NCBI GenBank assembly: GCA_017506865.1
Contig: JAFCMP010000246.1
Coordinates: forward strand, 62,001 to 126,000
Length of the DNA stretch: 64,000 nt
Origin: Tribonema minus
Lineage: Eukaryota; Sar; Xanthophyceae; Tribonematales; Tribonemataceae
Reading direction: 5' to 3'
A program made the position numbers and the translations under genes. The number at the start of each line of letters is the position of its first letter. Within the stretch, counting starts at the first letter, position 1. Below, piece by piece: positions 10,182-21,400 of the stretch. The notes under the pieces were generated by a model. It made no database searches. It saw only the letters and a program-made list of their open reading frames with translations, and had not been told where the DNA came from.

Positions 10182-13100
10182 CTAGCGCGCCCCCGGCGCG
10201 TACGGGTTGACGATCCACGAGGCATCGCCGAGCTGCGCGGCGCCGTCGCGGTTGCGGCGCCACTCCCAGCGCGCGTGCGTCGCGTTGGCGACGGCGAGGC
10301 GGCCGTGGCCGAACGCGCCGTCGTCGCGCGCGGCGCTCCAGTGCGGCGGCGCGTAGAGGCCGCGCGCGTGCCCCTCGCGGTTGCCGCCGTCGCCGATCTG
10401 GCGGCGGCAGCGCGCGTGCGTGTGCGTTTGGGGCCGGGGTTAGGGAGGCTATGATGGCGCGCGCAGTTTGGTCTGACGCTCTGCAGCAGCCGACGCGGCG
10501 GTGCGAATGACGTGCGCAGGTGTGTCCGCATTGCCCCGCGCAAGGCGCTCCCCTGAAGAGGTGCGCTCGCCGGCGGCGTACACTGGGCGCATCGCATGGG
10601 TGCTGCAGATGACATGCTCTTGCTCTCGGAAGTGCTACTTCTACAACATGCGTGTGCATGGCCCTCGCCGCGGTTGTCGCCGTCGCCGATCTGGTGCGGA
10701 TGCGTTTGAGGTTGGCGTCAGGGCGGCGGTGATGGGTGTGCCGCGCAGCGCAGCGCTTCGTGTCGCGGCATGACACACCAAGGAGCGTCGCCAGGTGAAG
10801 TGCAGCGTTTGCACATCACGGCGCGACACACGCCGCAGCGTTGCGGGGGAGCCGTCGCGGCGGTGCGCATGAGACGCGCAGAGATGATGGCGGCGCTGTT
10901 GTGCGCATGCCGCCCCTCTGAGGAGGTGCGGTCATGCCGCCCCTCTGAGGAGGTGCGGTCGCCGCCAGCGTACACTGGACGCGTGGGTGCTGCAAACGGC
11001 ATGCCCTTGCGGTGAAATACTATTTAAAATACAGCAAACGCGAAGGGGCCTCGCATGTGGCCCTTGCAGTTGCCGTCGTCGCCGATCTGGCGGCGCGTGT
11101 GCAAGGGAGTTGTTGAAGTTGGTCATTGAAGTTGGTGTCAGCGCGGCGGTGATGAGGCGTGCGGCAAAGTTGTGTGCCGGCGCAGCGCATACAGACATGA
11201 CAAGCGCCCAAACACCCATATCAATCGCCGCGCGCCGTGCCGCCACGTGCGCACTCACCACAGTGTGAGTGAGCGAGCGCATGTGGGGCGCCTCCTTCGC
11301 GTCAGGCGCACGACCCACGCGCATACTTGCATACATACATACATACCCTGTGCACATGCGTGAGCAAGTGGCAGCCCTCACCACAATGTACACGGGCGCG
11401 CCGTCGCGCCGCGCCCAGCCGCGCACGGGGTGCGTGCGCTCGTAGGCGTGCACGTGGCCGCTGATGACCAGCGCCGCGCGCGCGTCCGCGATCATGCCCT
11501 CCATGGACTCCTGCGCAGGCGAGATGTAGTTGTCAAGACAGGTCAGTGAGTCTATAGCGCATTTGACACCCAGTCGATGCGGACAAGCAAAGACGACTGA
11601 GTGAGGTCTACAGCACGATTCAGACCCAGTCAAAGCGAACGACGTGGTTGCAGGAGTTAGGTGGCGGGAGCGGCAGCGGCTGATGCTGCGTCGCGCAATT
11701 GCCTGCGCCTTCCACCAGTGCATCAGCTCCCCGCGCCGGCAGCGCATAAGCAGCGATCCGCGCCTACGGCATGTGAGTGGAGCTGCGCGCAGCAAGGCAA
11801 TGGGCGGCCTGCACGCAATGACACGGGCGGCGCTCGGCAGCGCTGCAATGGGGGCGATGGGGGGGCGAGCAGATGCCCGCATGCGCAGCAGGGTGGTGGC
11901 GGAGGCAGCGGCGCCGCGCGCGCATCAGCGCTCCGTGACACCGAAAACCCCGGCGGACCGGCGGAGGAGCGACGCGGTCGCTCAATCACCTTCACCCCTG
12001 ACTCTAACCTCAGACGCTGGCTCTGAGCGCGTGCCAACGGCGCCACGCGTCAGTGACTGGGCATTTCACGCGCGGTACACTGGACATAGGGTTTGAGCTA
12101 AGGTTGGTTGGGGCTAGGCTGCGCTCGCAGGCGGCCGCTGCGCCGCGGCGGCGCGCTCTGCGACAGCAAGCAAGCGGCGCAGCACCCACGGCAGGCCTAT
12201 GCGCTCAAGAAACCCTGCCGCGTACTACCAGCATGGTACTTCAACTGTGACTTGCCGGACTGGCCCGAGCGCTGCCTCACCTTCATGGCCACCGCCTGCG
12301 ACTCCAGCTGGTGCGCAAAGTTGCTGTTGTACCTGCGCGGCCGGCACAACAACAGCGCCACATCGCGTTGCACGCATCAGCAGTGCGGAACACCTGGCAG
12401 TATGTACGGCTGGCCGTCCGACGCAGCGATGCGCGGTTCGCACTCGCGACCTACACGCGAATAGCGACCATCGCACGCTCAGCGCAGAACGACCAACGAT
12501 ACCAACCGCAGTCACTGCAGGGCGTGACGCGCGCCGTACGTGCTGTGCCGCCCTTTGTGACATTGACACCTGCGTGCCGTATGCATGTGTACGCAGCGAC
12601 ATGTAGGTATGTATACGGGTGCTCGACTCACAGCGCCCCCGCGTGCGATGCCCACGAGCTTCGCTGCCGCTGCCCTCCCCGCGGCTCTCACCAGGGGCAG
12701 TGCATGACAGCGACATACAGTGCGATCAGCCAGGGCGTCACGCTCCTGTCGAGCACCAGCGGGCCACTCACTGTACTGCAACCACAGCCCCTAGCCCCCG
12801 TGCGCAACGCGAGCAACATACAGCGCAGGAGCCAACGACACAAGCCGCAGCCGGCGTCGCCGCGCTCACCAGGGGCAGTGCGTGACGACGATCAGCCACG
12901 GGGTGACGCTCCTGTCGAGCGCCAGCGAGCCCCTCACTGTACTGCAATCACAGCCCCTAGCGCCCGTGCGCCCCGCCAGCGACACACAGTGCAGGAGACA
13001 ACGACACAAGCTCCCGCCGGCGGCGCAAACTCTCACCAGGGGCAGTGCGTGATGACGATCAGCCAGGGGGTGACGCTCCTGTCGAGCGCGGCGAGGTCCG

Positions 13101-16100
13101 CGGCGAGCCAGCGCTGCTGCGGCGACCCGGCGCGCGCCGGCGTGTACGGGTTGAGTACCACCACGTGCGCCGTCGCGACGTCGAAGCTGTAGAACGAGTT
13201 GCCAAAGTCGTAGCGGCCGAGCCACTCGGAGGGGGTGCACGCGTAACCGCCGGCCTGCCGCGCTGGGGTGCGCGCGCCGCCGCCGCCGCCGCCGCCGCCG
13301 CTGCTGCTGCCGCCGAAGAGCGCGCGCGCGACGTGCGCCGCCCACGCGACGCCTGCAAATCGCGGGAGAACGCGGCGCATGCACGCAGCGCTCTCCGTGT
13401 GAGACCGCAGGCGATGTCTGCAATGCGTGGCGGCACGCGGCGCCGATGCGCACACACCAGCTGCAATGCTCGCGCTTGACACGCGTACAAGTCGCCGCGC
13501 GAAGTCGCATGGACGCGTTGCGTGCACGGTGTGTGTGAATGTGGAGGCGTGCAGCACGTCACCCTGACCTCATGGCTGCGCCCTGCTCCTCACCTCAACC
13601 CTAAGATGAGGGCAGCACTGCATGGCTCGAACGCCAAGCGCTGCGCGCACGCACGAAGCGACGCGCACTCTGCGCAGTCGTCGCGCGCGAGTGGCCGCAC
13701 TTGAAGTGCGCACGCGCGGCGCTCGGATGAGGTCGACAGCCCGCGCGTACGCACCGCAGGCTCCGCTCCGCTCATTCGAGTGCGGTCGAGGCACAGCGAA
13801 CCCTAACCCTAACCCTAACCCTAACCCTAAGGTTTCCTCAGAGCCGTGCGCGCGGCACCAATCCTAACCTTATTCCTAAACCTAACCCTGAACCCTGACC
13901 CTGACCCTGACCACAAACCTAATCCTGACCCTAATCCTAACCCTAAACTTAACTCTACCCCTGACCTGACCTCAACCCCCTAGCCCTAACCCTACCCCTA
14001 CTCCTAACCCTAGCCACAACGCAAACGCTTCCACATCATTACCTTTGATTTGCTTCTTGTCAACAAAGTTGGAACCTTCGTGGCCTACGGGAGAGTCGCC
14101 TCCCTCACCTGTCGCGGCAGCGCTCATTGACGGCGGCGCGCGCACCACCGGCGGCCGCGCCGCCGGCATCGCGTAGCGCGCCTCGTATGCCGTAAATGCG
14201 AGCCCCGTGCTCGGCTCCAGCTCTATCTCGTGGTTGCCGGCGGCGGTCATCCAGGGCACGCGCGCCGCCGCCGCCTCCGCTAGGCGGCCATACGAGTCCC
14301 ATCTGCGCACGTCCGTGGCGGGGGGGGGGGGGGGGGGATGAGGTCTCAGGCGCCCATACCGTGCTCATCGGCGACTTCTCAGGCATGCGCAGTGAAAGAA
14401 ATCTTCAGCGCGGTTTGACGCACACGCGGCGAAACCCACATGCTTGCCGCGCTCCATACCCTAACCCCCACCTGTCAGCAGCAGCGGGCACGTACTACGC
14501 GCACGCCTGAAACGCAGGCTCTGACGCATACGTGCAGCGAGTACCTGTATACATACATACCTGTCCTGCTCGCAGTCCACGTACGCCAGGTCCCCCGCGC
14601 GTCAGCAGCAGCGGGCATGTACACCTGAAACGCGATCTCCGATGCATGCGCGCAGCGCACGCCCACACACACCTAACTGCAAGCCAGACCCGTCAGCAGC
14701 AGTAGCAGCGGCCACGTACGAGTACGCCTGGTGTCTCTGACGCATACGTGCAGCATGTACCTGTATACCTACATACCTGTCCTGTTCGCAGTCCGCGTAC
14801 GCCAGGTCCCCCGCGTGCAGCACCACAAGTGGCAGCGGCTCCTCCTGGATGTGCATAAGCGTGGCCGCGCTGTCGGCCGTCTGGCCCAGGTCCCCCACCA
14901 CGCCGAGCACGAACGGAGCGCTGCCGTCGCCGCGCGCCGGCGGCACGCGGAAGGAGCGCTGAGCGCTGCGGTCACGCGCCGAATCTCCGCAGGACTGCGA
15001 CACCGGTGTTGATGGTCGCGTTCAATGAGGGCGTACGTACGTGCGTGAGTGCTTTCAAATGCGCTGTCGTGTGCTGGTGAGTGAGGTGGCGAGCGCTGCG
15101 TGGCCTAGGCGCGGTGGTATGGCTGGGCGTCATGCTGCAGCTAGCCTGCACTGGACCGGCGGCACGCGGAAGGGGCGCGCGGCGATGCGGCCGCGCGCCG
15201 CGTCGCCGCAGGACTGCGACACCGGTGTTTGATTAGATTTTTCAACAAGAGTACATGTGCGTGAGTCCTTGCAGGCACACCATGTGCTGATGAACACAAC
15301 AGCGAGCGTTGTCAGGCCGCTGACACAGCACGATGCGCGAGATGCGGGCTGCGGGCCCGGTGAACTATCACGCCTCTCATTTGCGGGCCCACACAAGCCA
15401 GTGCGAGGTATGCGGCGCAGCATATACTTGGAGTCTCGATAGACTCAGAAACACGTTTAATGGCTTTCAAAAGGTACATCTACTTCGCAGCATCATACTT
15501 GGTTGCGAAGCGGAGACGTGTAGCACATGCGTCTGCGATGCCACTCCCGGCGCCGGTGGAGGCGCTCTGAGCGCTGCTGCGCACTCACGCAAGCGTACGT
15601 GTAGCGCATGTGTTTGCGATACCGCGGCGCCGGTAAGGCGCTCTGCGCGCTGCGCACTCACGTAGGCGTACGTCTCGCCCGGAGCGAGCCCCGTGAGGGT
15701 GGCCCTGTGCAGCAGCGGGCTCGTGTACGCGTCGTCAAAGGTGTAGCGGCTGCTGGTCCCTTCCACCCGCGTCGCGTCGTCCCCCTCACGCCCGTACCAC
15801 ACAAAGCTGTCCGCATCCTCGTGCGTGACTGCAGCGGGCGAAGGGCAGCAGAGGATGCGGTTCCTTGAAGTTATGGCTTGAAGTGGTGTTTTATGGCCCG
15901 GTTCTATGTTGCATTGGTCTTGAGGCTTTGCCAGACCATCACTTTGGCAGGGCGCGGCTGATGTGGCAGCAGCGTAGTGGCCGGGCTGTAAGCTTTGTGT
16001 AGCATCACCAAGGGACCCAGGCCGTGCTGTGCAAGTGAGCTGATAAGTTGGCGGTTGTCTCGCACAATAACCGGTCTGCGATAACTAGGGTTTTGCCGGT

Positions 16101-16464
16101 TGCAAACGTGGAACAGTGCATCAGCGTCTCTCTAGCAACGGGCATAGGGTGCAATGTTGTGCAGTGTGATGAGCGTAGGGGTCGGGACTCGCAAGACTGG
16201 CAACTCTGCCAACAAGCACTTTCCTTGCCTGCCGCAATGTGCCAGCCGCCGTGCTATTTGCAGCACAATCTTCGACGAGAGACACAGTGACTCCAACTCA
16301 CCCCAACTGACGGTGATGGCGTGCGTGCCCGGCGCTGTGAGGGATGGCGATGCCAAGCTGATGTGTAGCTGCTCAGGGGCAGTACCATTCACCATGCCAC
16401 GCGCGACGCCAAGCCAGCTCGTCAAGTACGACAGAGCTCCCAGCATGTTGCGCATGGTCCACAA
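10182..16464 (-). CDS. Purple acid phosphatase (metallophosphatase)
   Basis: A secreted or vacuolar-type metallophosphatase with an N-terminal fibronectin-like domain, about 484 aa. Exons: 16464-16302, 15828-15662, 14994-14777, 14302-14109, 13352-13037, 12332-12281, 11510-11382, 10397-10182; phases join without a break. The N-terminus is hydrophobic (MLGALSYLTSWLGVARG), a possible signal. Then come PEQLHISLAS, VSWVTHEDADSFVWYG and LTGLAPGETYAY. All five metal-binding motifs are present: GDLG (about residue 144), GDLAYAD (172), GNHE (205), VITHCPW (His about 350) and GHVHAYERT (388). The end, IGDGGNREGH and WEWRRN, is typical of plant and algal PAPs. The 16455 ATG is an alternative start. Substrate cannot be read from sequence. 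Donor or acceptor copies flank most exons. Confidence 0.95.
10560..11110 (-). repeat. Acceptor-edge array of phosphatase exon 10397-10182
   Basis: Two copies (about 10690 and 11085) of the acceptor and first codons (IGDGGNREGH, read as IGDGDNRGEGH and IGDDGNCKGH) lie upstream of the real acceptor. Both keep CCAG before ATCGGCGACG. Unit length is near 390 bp and includes a smaller direct repeat around 10905-10960 (gccgcccctctgaggaggtg twice). Confidence 0.85.
12690..12935 (-). repeat. Donor-edge array of phosphatase exon 13352-13037
   Basis: Two copies (about 12693 and 12865) of the exon end VTPWLIVITHCPW plus donor. Both keep GCCCCTG|GTGAG, as good a donor as the real GTGAGAG. Longer frames have stops or shifts. 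Confidence 0.85.
13800..13832. repeat. Interstitial telomere-like tract (AACCCT)n
   Basis: About five perfect AACCCT units, followed to about 14010 by degenerate CCCTAA/CCTGAC variants, in the phosphatase intron between exons 14302-14109 and 13352-13037. Confidence 0.9.
14470..14605 (-). repeat. Donor-edge copy of phosphatase exon 14994-14777
   Basis: One clear copy (14550-14600) repeats GDLAYADCEQD with its donor GGACAG|GTATGTATG. A decayed copy with cagcagcagcgggcacgta lies just left of it. Confidence 0.75.
15135..15235 (-). repeat. Acceptor-edge copy of phosphatase exon 14994-14777
   Basis: The upstream copy begins with the same GGTGTCGCAG|TCCTGCGG and reads SCGDAARGRIAARPFRVPP against SCGDSARDRSAQRSFRVPP in the real exon, then diverges. 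I chose 14994 because only that copy continues into the GDLG motif. Confidence 0.88.
15495..15640 (-). repeat. Donor-edge array of phosphatase exon 15828-15662
   Basis: Two diverged units repeat the exon end ETYAY and donor. The nearer one keeps GTGAGTGCGCAGC; the farther one is decayed. Confidence 0.65.
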
Positions 16465-18410
16465 GGCGCTGCCGCCACCGTGATGGCTTGGCCACTATGA
16501 AGTAAAGATTCGCTCAAGACTACTGCGAGGTCTCGAGGCCACAGGTCAAGGCCTCGGCGTCAGATCTCCGCGGGTGAAGTTGAATGTGTGAACTGACCGG
16601 GTTTCGAGAAACTATGCAGCCTGGCGTCCACCTGTCTCCAACCGCTGCTTCTTCTATATGGCCTGTAGTCGCTTGCGGTTTTCCAGGGGTGAGACTTGAG
16701 CTGATAACCTGCGCGCGAGGCAAGGGCCCCATCACGAGCGTTTAGGAAGTAGAAGTTGAGGTTAACGCCTCGTTCAACTCTGCATTGTGTGACCTGAAAA
16801 TATGCAGCTGCATGGCTCAGCACAATGCCATCCCACCTGCTGAAGTGAGCCAGAAGTAAGCAGGACAGTCAAAGCAGAATGGGGGGCTGACATAGGGGTT
16901 GGGACAAGATGTGGCTGAACTAAGCAGACACATTGACATAATGATCAGAGTTTGTGAAAGCCATATATTCCCATCATTTCTGCAATGAGGACATACCTCC
17001 CTCGAATGTAATACTCGCCATGTGTGGCTTGACTGTGCATTATGCATCAGCCATGCATTTGCAATGATTGCTGGCGAATTTGCAAGTACTTAAGTCCAGT
17101 GCAATCGTGTATACGTGGCATGTGTCACAAGCAAATAAACTGGGTCGCATCTTGGCGACCACGCAGAGCATAGAGCATAAGGCATCAACGACTGAGGTCA
17201 CACGTTTCACAACCGTCTGGCACAGCAAGCATGACGGTCAGGAAGCAGACAGACACACACAGGCGACGAAAGCAAACGTAGCCCCCCTGTACAGTTGTAT
17301 TTGTGTGTCACACAGATGACAAGTGAAAAGTGGACCACTGCCGGTACCACCCACGAGCACTCCCACGAGTCACCACGACATACAAGCACGCGCGCTCGCC
17401 CCTCCCCCCCCCCCCCTCCCGCGAGAGCCACGCGCACATGACGACGGTTAATGCACTATCACTACTTCTGGGCGCACCCTACGACCTCTACCCATGTGTA
17501 AAGCATAAACTGTGCTCAACACAACAAACGTTTGCTGCTGACGCAAACCGAGCCTGCGCTCCGCCATAGAACGGCATGGAAATACGTGGACACGGGCGGT
17601 GCGGCTCTGACGTAACCCCCTGGTGACAGGTAAGGTCCACCATCAATGCACGCCCCCTCCCCCCTCGTCACATGAAGATGGTGTAAACAGCCTGAGACGG
17701 CACAGATAAGTGCTGTGTGCGCAGCGCACTACAGCCGGTGCGGACGCGTGGCGCGCGCGCGCGCGTGTGTGTGCACATGTGTGTATGCGTGCGTGTGTGT
17801 ATGCTGTACATACGTAACCCCCGTCTGGCCCTACAGCCTCTGCACGCGCGCGACACCGCTGGTGTGTGTGATGACGTGCAATTGCTGCAGCATCCCTGGA
17901 CGACTGTTGCGCCGCGCCGCCGGGGCAGCAGTTGCTCTGCTGCCTTTGCCGCTGCGAGAGCGGCAATGCACAGCGCGACTGCGCCGGAGGGTGCCGCCGC
18001 TGCCGCCGCCGCTGCCGCCGCTGCTGCTGCCGCAGGGGCGCATGGAGCCGGCACGGCTGTTGTGCTGCGCATATATGCAGTAAGGGGGTCCGCTCGCATG
18101 TGAGCGCTGCTCCCTGCGGTGTCAGAATAAAGTACGGTCCACGCAGGCGGCGCGCGTTGGCGCCGGTGCGGCACGTGTAGCGCGCCAAGCACATTCAGCG
18201 CGCCCCGGACGCGTGGCGGCGCTGACCAACATGCAAGCCCCTCAGTCCCATTTCATGTGTGCCATGCTCACACAGCTCTCCCACCCTCACGTGCATGCGC
18301 GGACGCAGCGGCTCCTGCGCCGCCGCGCCGCCGCCAGCGCTGCTGCTGCGCGATCGCGCAATCGCTCGCGTCCTCAACGCACCCTGTTCCAGGAGCCCCT
18401 GCCGCCGGCG
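16465..18410. other. Intergenic DNA between carboxylesterase 3' end and phosphatase start
   Basis: Roughly 1.9 kb. It holds dinucleotide-rich DNA (17750-17810), a poly-C stretch (17404-17418) and a GC-rich block at 17900-18100 with overlapping Arg- and Ala-rich frames. A candidate splice-bounded segment at about 18290-18350 has no recognisable coding. No RNA gene was seen. Confidence 0.45.
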
Positions 18411-21400
18411 CTACGCGGCCATCATGGTCACCACCGCATCGAGCTCAACGGGCGCTTCCTCATCGCCGCCGCTGCCGCCGCCGCCACCTTTGCTGCCGCC
18501 AGCGTGAGCGCCTTGCCATGCGCCCGCTCCGGCAAAGAGCGGCTCTGCCGCCGCGTCTGCGTGGCACGCCTCGACGACAGCCTTCGCGTAGCGCGGGTCA
18601 ATCGCTGTGGCAGCAGCCGCCGCTGCAGCCTCATCGTCAGCACCCCTCCCCCACGCCGCACCGCCGCCGCCGCCGCCGCCGCCGCCACCGCCCTCGCTCG
18701 CCGCGTAGCACGGCGACGGCGAGTTGCTCTCCGACGCCGTGTCGCCACCGCTGTGGTCGCGAGCGCGGCGGTGCGCCTTGAGCGGCAGCAGCAGCGCGTC
18801 CGCGCCGCCGCCGCTGCTGGCGCTGCCGTCGCGCGCCGCCGCCGCCGCCGCCACCGGCACCGCCAGCAGGTTCGACGGCGGCGCGGCGGGGGGGTCAGGG
18901 ACCATGTGGCCGAGGGAGCGGCACCGCTTGAGGTTTTGGAGGGGGGGCGGGGGGGCGGAGCTGCGGCGCTCCTGCGCCTCCGAGATCCACGCGCGCACGT
19001 GCTTGTGCATGATGGCGAAGCGCTCGTGGCGGTCGAGGGGGAGGCACTGCGTGGCGGGGGGGGGGATGAGTGGGGAGGCCGGGGCGGAGGGGACGGGGGG
19101 CTGAGGTGAGGCGGAAGCTGACGCAAGGTGGTGATCTGAGGGGTGCGCCATGCGCGCGTTTGCAAGGAGCCCCTGATACTCGCTCAGGTGTGGCGCTGCG
19201 AGCACGCGCGCCGACGCACCACCCCGCGCCGCGCCGCGGACGCTCGCCCCGTCATGCAGCGCACGCACGCGTACACACACGCCCCCTCCACACGCATGCG
19301 CGCGCACACCACGCACCTCAATCTCGTGGTCCAGCACGATGCGGCGGCGCGCGGCGGGGTCGAACGCGGGCCAGTCCGGGCGCCGCCGCCGCGTGAGGTT
19401 CGGGTTGCCCGCGCGCGCGAAGGCGGCCCAGTAGTCCACCATGGCAGCGCTCAGCGCGACATCCTTGGGGCCGCCGCCCGCGAACCACGGCTTGCCGCCG
19501 AAGATGAAGGGGACCTCGGCGCCGTGGAACGCGCCCACGGTCTGCAGGGGGGGCGGGGGGGGGGGGGGGGGGGGGGGGTTAGCGACCGGTGTTGCCAGGG
19601 GGGTGGCCATCAATGCTCCGTGGTTTTATACAAAGACAGGACTTGGGCCAAAGATGAAGGGGACCTCGGCGCCGTGGAATGCGCCCACGGTCTGCGGCGC
19701 GTGGGGGGGGGCAGGGGTTGGGGGGGCGTTAGCGACCGTTGTTGCTGAGGGGGGTGGCCATCGATGCTCTGTGGATCAAGACAGGACTTCTCGAGCCAGG
19801 ATGGCATAAAGTTGACACAGCCAGTGCTCGTTACGGAACCGCCGGAGTATGCGTTGCGTGCAGAGACGGGAAGGCGGGCGAGAGCACGCCGTATTTTAAA
19901 CTCTGTCGGTGAATAGCGTCAGGCGGATGAGATACTTTGTTCGCTCATGCAGCGTCTGTGGAGTTGCGCACGAGCTGGCGCCCAACACGAGCAAAGCGTA
20001 CACCAATCCTGAAACTGTGCGTTGCACGCCGCGAGCCGTACCTGGCCGGGGGTGGGCGGCTTGACATGGAACGTGTAGCAGTACACGGGGACGCCCATTT
20101 GGGCGTGCGCGCGGTGGTGATGCTCTGCCAGCCAAAACACCTGCACATTCAAGGCAGGGGGGGGGGGGGGGGGGGGTCTGCTGAGTACTTGATTTGAAGC
20201 ACATCATTTGGGTGGGGAGGGGGGGGGGGTCATGGAGCAGGTCATCAGGTGCAATGTGGGTTCTTGAAGCTAAATGCGGAGCACAGTCTTCAAAAGTATG
20301 TAAGCTCACCGCCGTTGGCGTGTTCGCTGCCTGCGCGCAGCAAGTACAGGCGGCCGCCGCTCGCACTGGATGTAACCTTGTGCCTGTCGAGGCCGCACGG
20401 GGAGCTACGGTTACCATTCAGTGTACAGAGCTAGGGTTAGAGCTAGGGTTAGAGCTAGGGTTAGAGATCGGCATGTAGGTTCAGGATAGGGCTCGATGTG
20501 CGGAGCTAGGGTGCGGTTTGGAGCGCAGATTTGAGGTGAAAAGGGCGTCGAGCATGACTGGGGTTGGGGCTTGGTGTGCACAACTAGGGTTAGGGCTCAG
20601 CGTGCTGCAGCGCTCACCTTCTGCCCAAACACCCTGTCGCAGAGGTACGCCTGGTCCGCCGCACAGCCCGTCTCGCCCCTGCGTTGCGCCACACACACGC
20701 ACGCAAGCACGCAAACAGCGCAGCATCCGTCAGCGACAGGGGTGCGAAGGCGCCACCGGCCGCGCACGTGTTACGTGCGAAATGCGCGCAAGTACACGGC
20801 AATGTTCGCTGCGCCCACTGACAAAAAGGAAGCACGGCGGTGTTTACACTCATCGAGGCACTATGCTCCCGGGGATGTGCACAACTTCAAATTCAACCTT
20901 CACATACCTCTTGGCCCACCCGCCCTCCGGGTCGTAGAGCTTCATCAGCTGCTCCGCGTCATCCCCGTACACCTCCTTGCCGACCGGACGCACAGGACTG
21001 GGGTAGAGGTGGTCCCGTAGCAGCGTGCGGTCCCTGGTTACTGGGAAGCAGAGGGACCCCTCGTCCCAGTTGAACCCTATCAGGAAGGGGACTGGTGCCT
21101 GCAGGGGGGGGGGGCGGGGGCGAGGGGGGGGTGGTCGTTGAGCAGTTCATCATGGGTGCAATCTGGGGTCTTGAAGTTAAGAACAAGCAGAGGGCACCAG
21201 AGGATCGAGAGAAAGGGTCAGACCCTGAACCCTAAAGCATATACTCAAATACATACATACATACCTGCTCGCCCGCCCAGAACGCCCCCATGGGCGGCTT
21301 GGGCAGCACGACGCCTAACCCTTTATGTGTGATATGTGCTTGCCCTAGCCCTAACCCTATCCCTGAACCCTAAAGCATATACTCAAACAACATACATACA

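Noticed and set aside
17643-18194. A minus-strand gene at 17643-18194 (RGPYFILTPQGAAL)
   Set aside because: Mostly Arg/Gln/Cys-rich low-complexity sequence, dinucleotide runs and no splice partners.
18213-19109. A 298-codon plus-strand open frame, Arg/Ala-rich
   Set aside because: Antisense shadow of the carboxylesterase last exon. GCC/GCG runs keep all frames open; the minus frame joins in phase to the catalytic domain.
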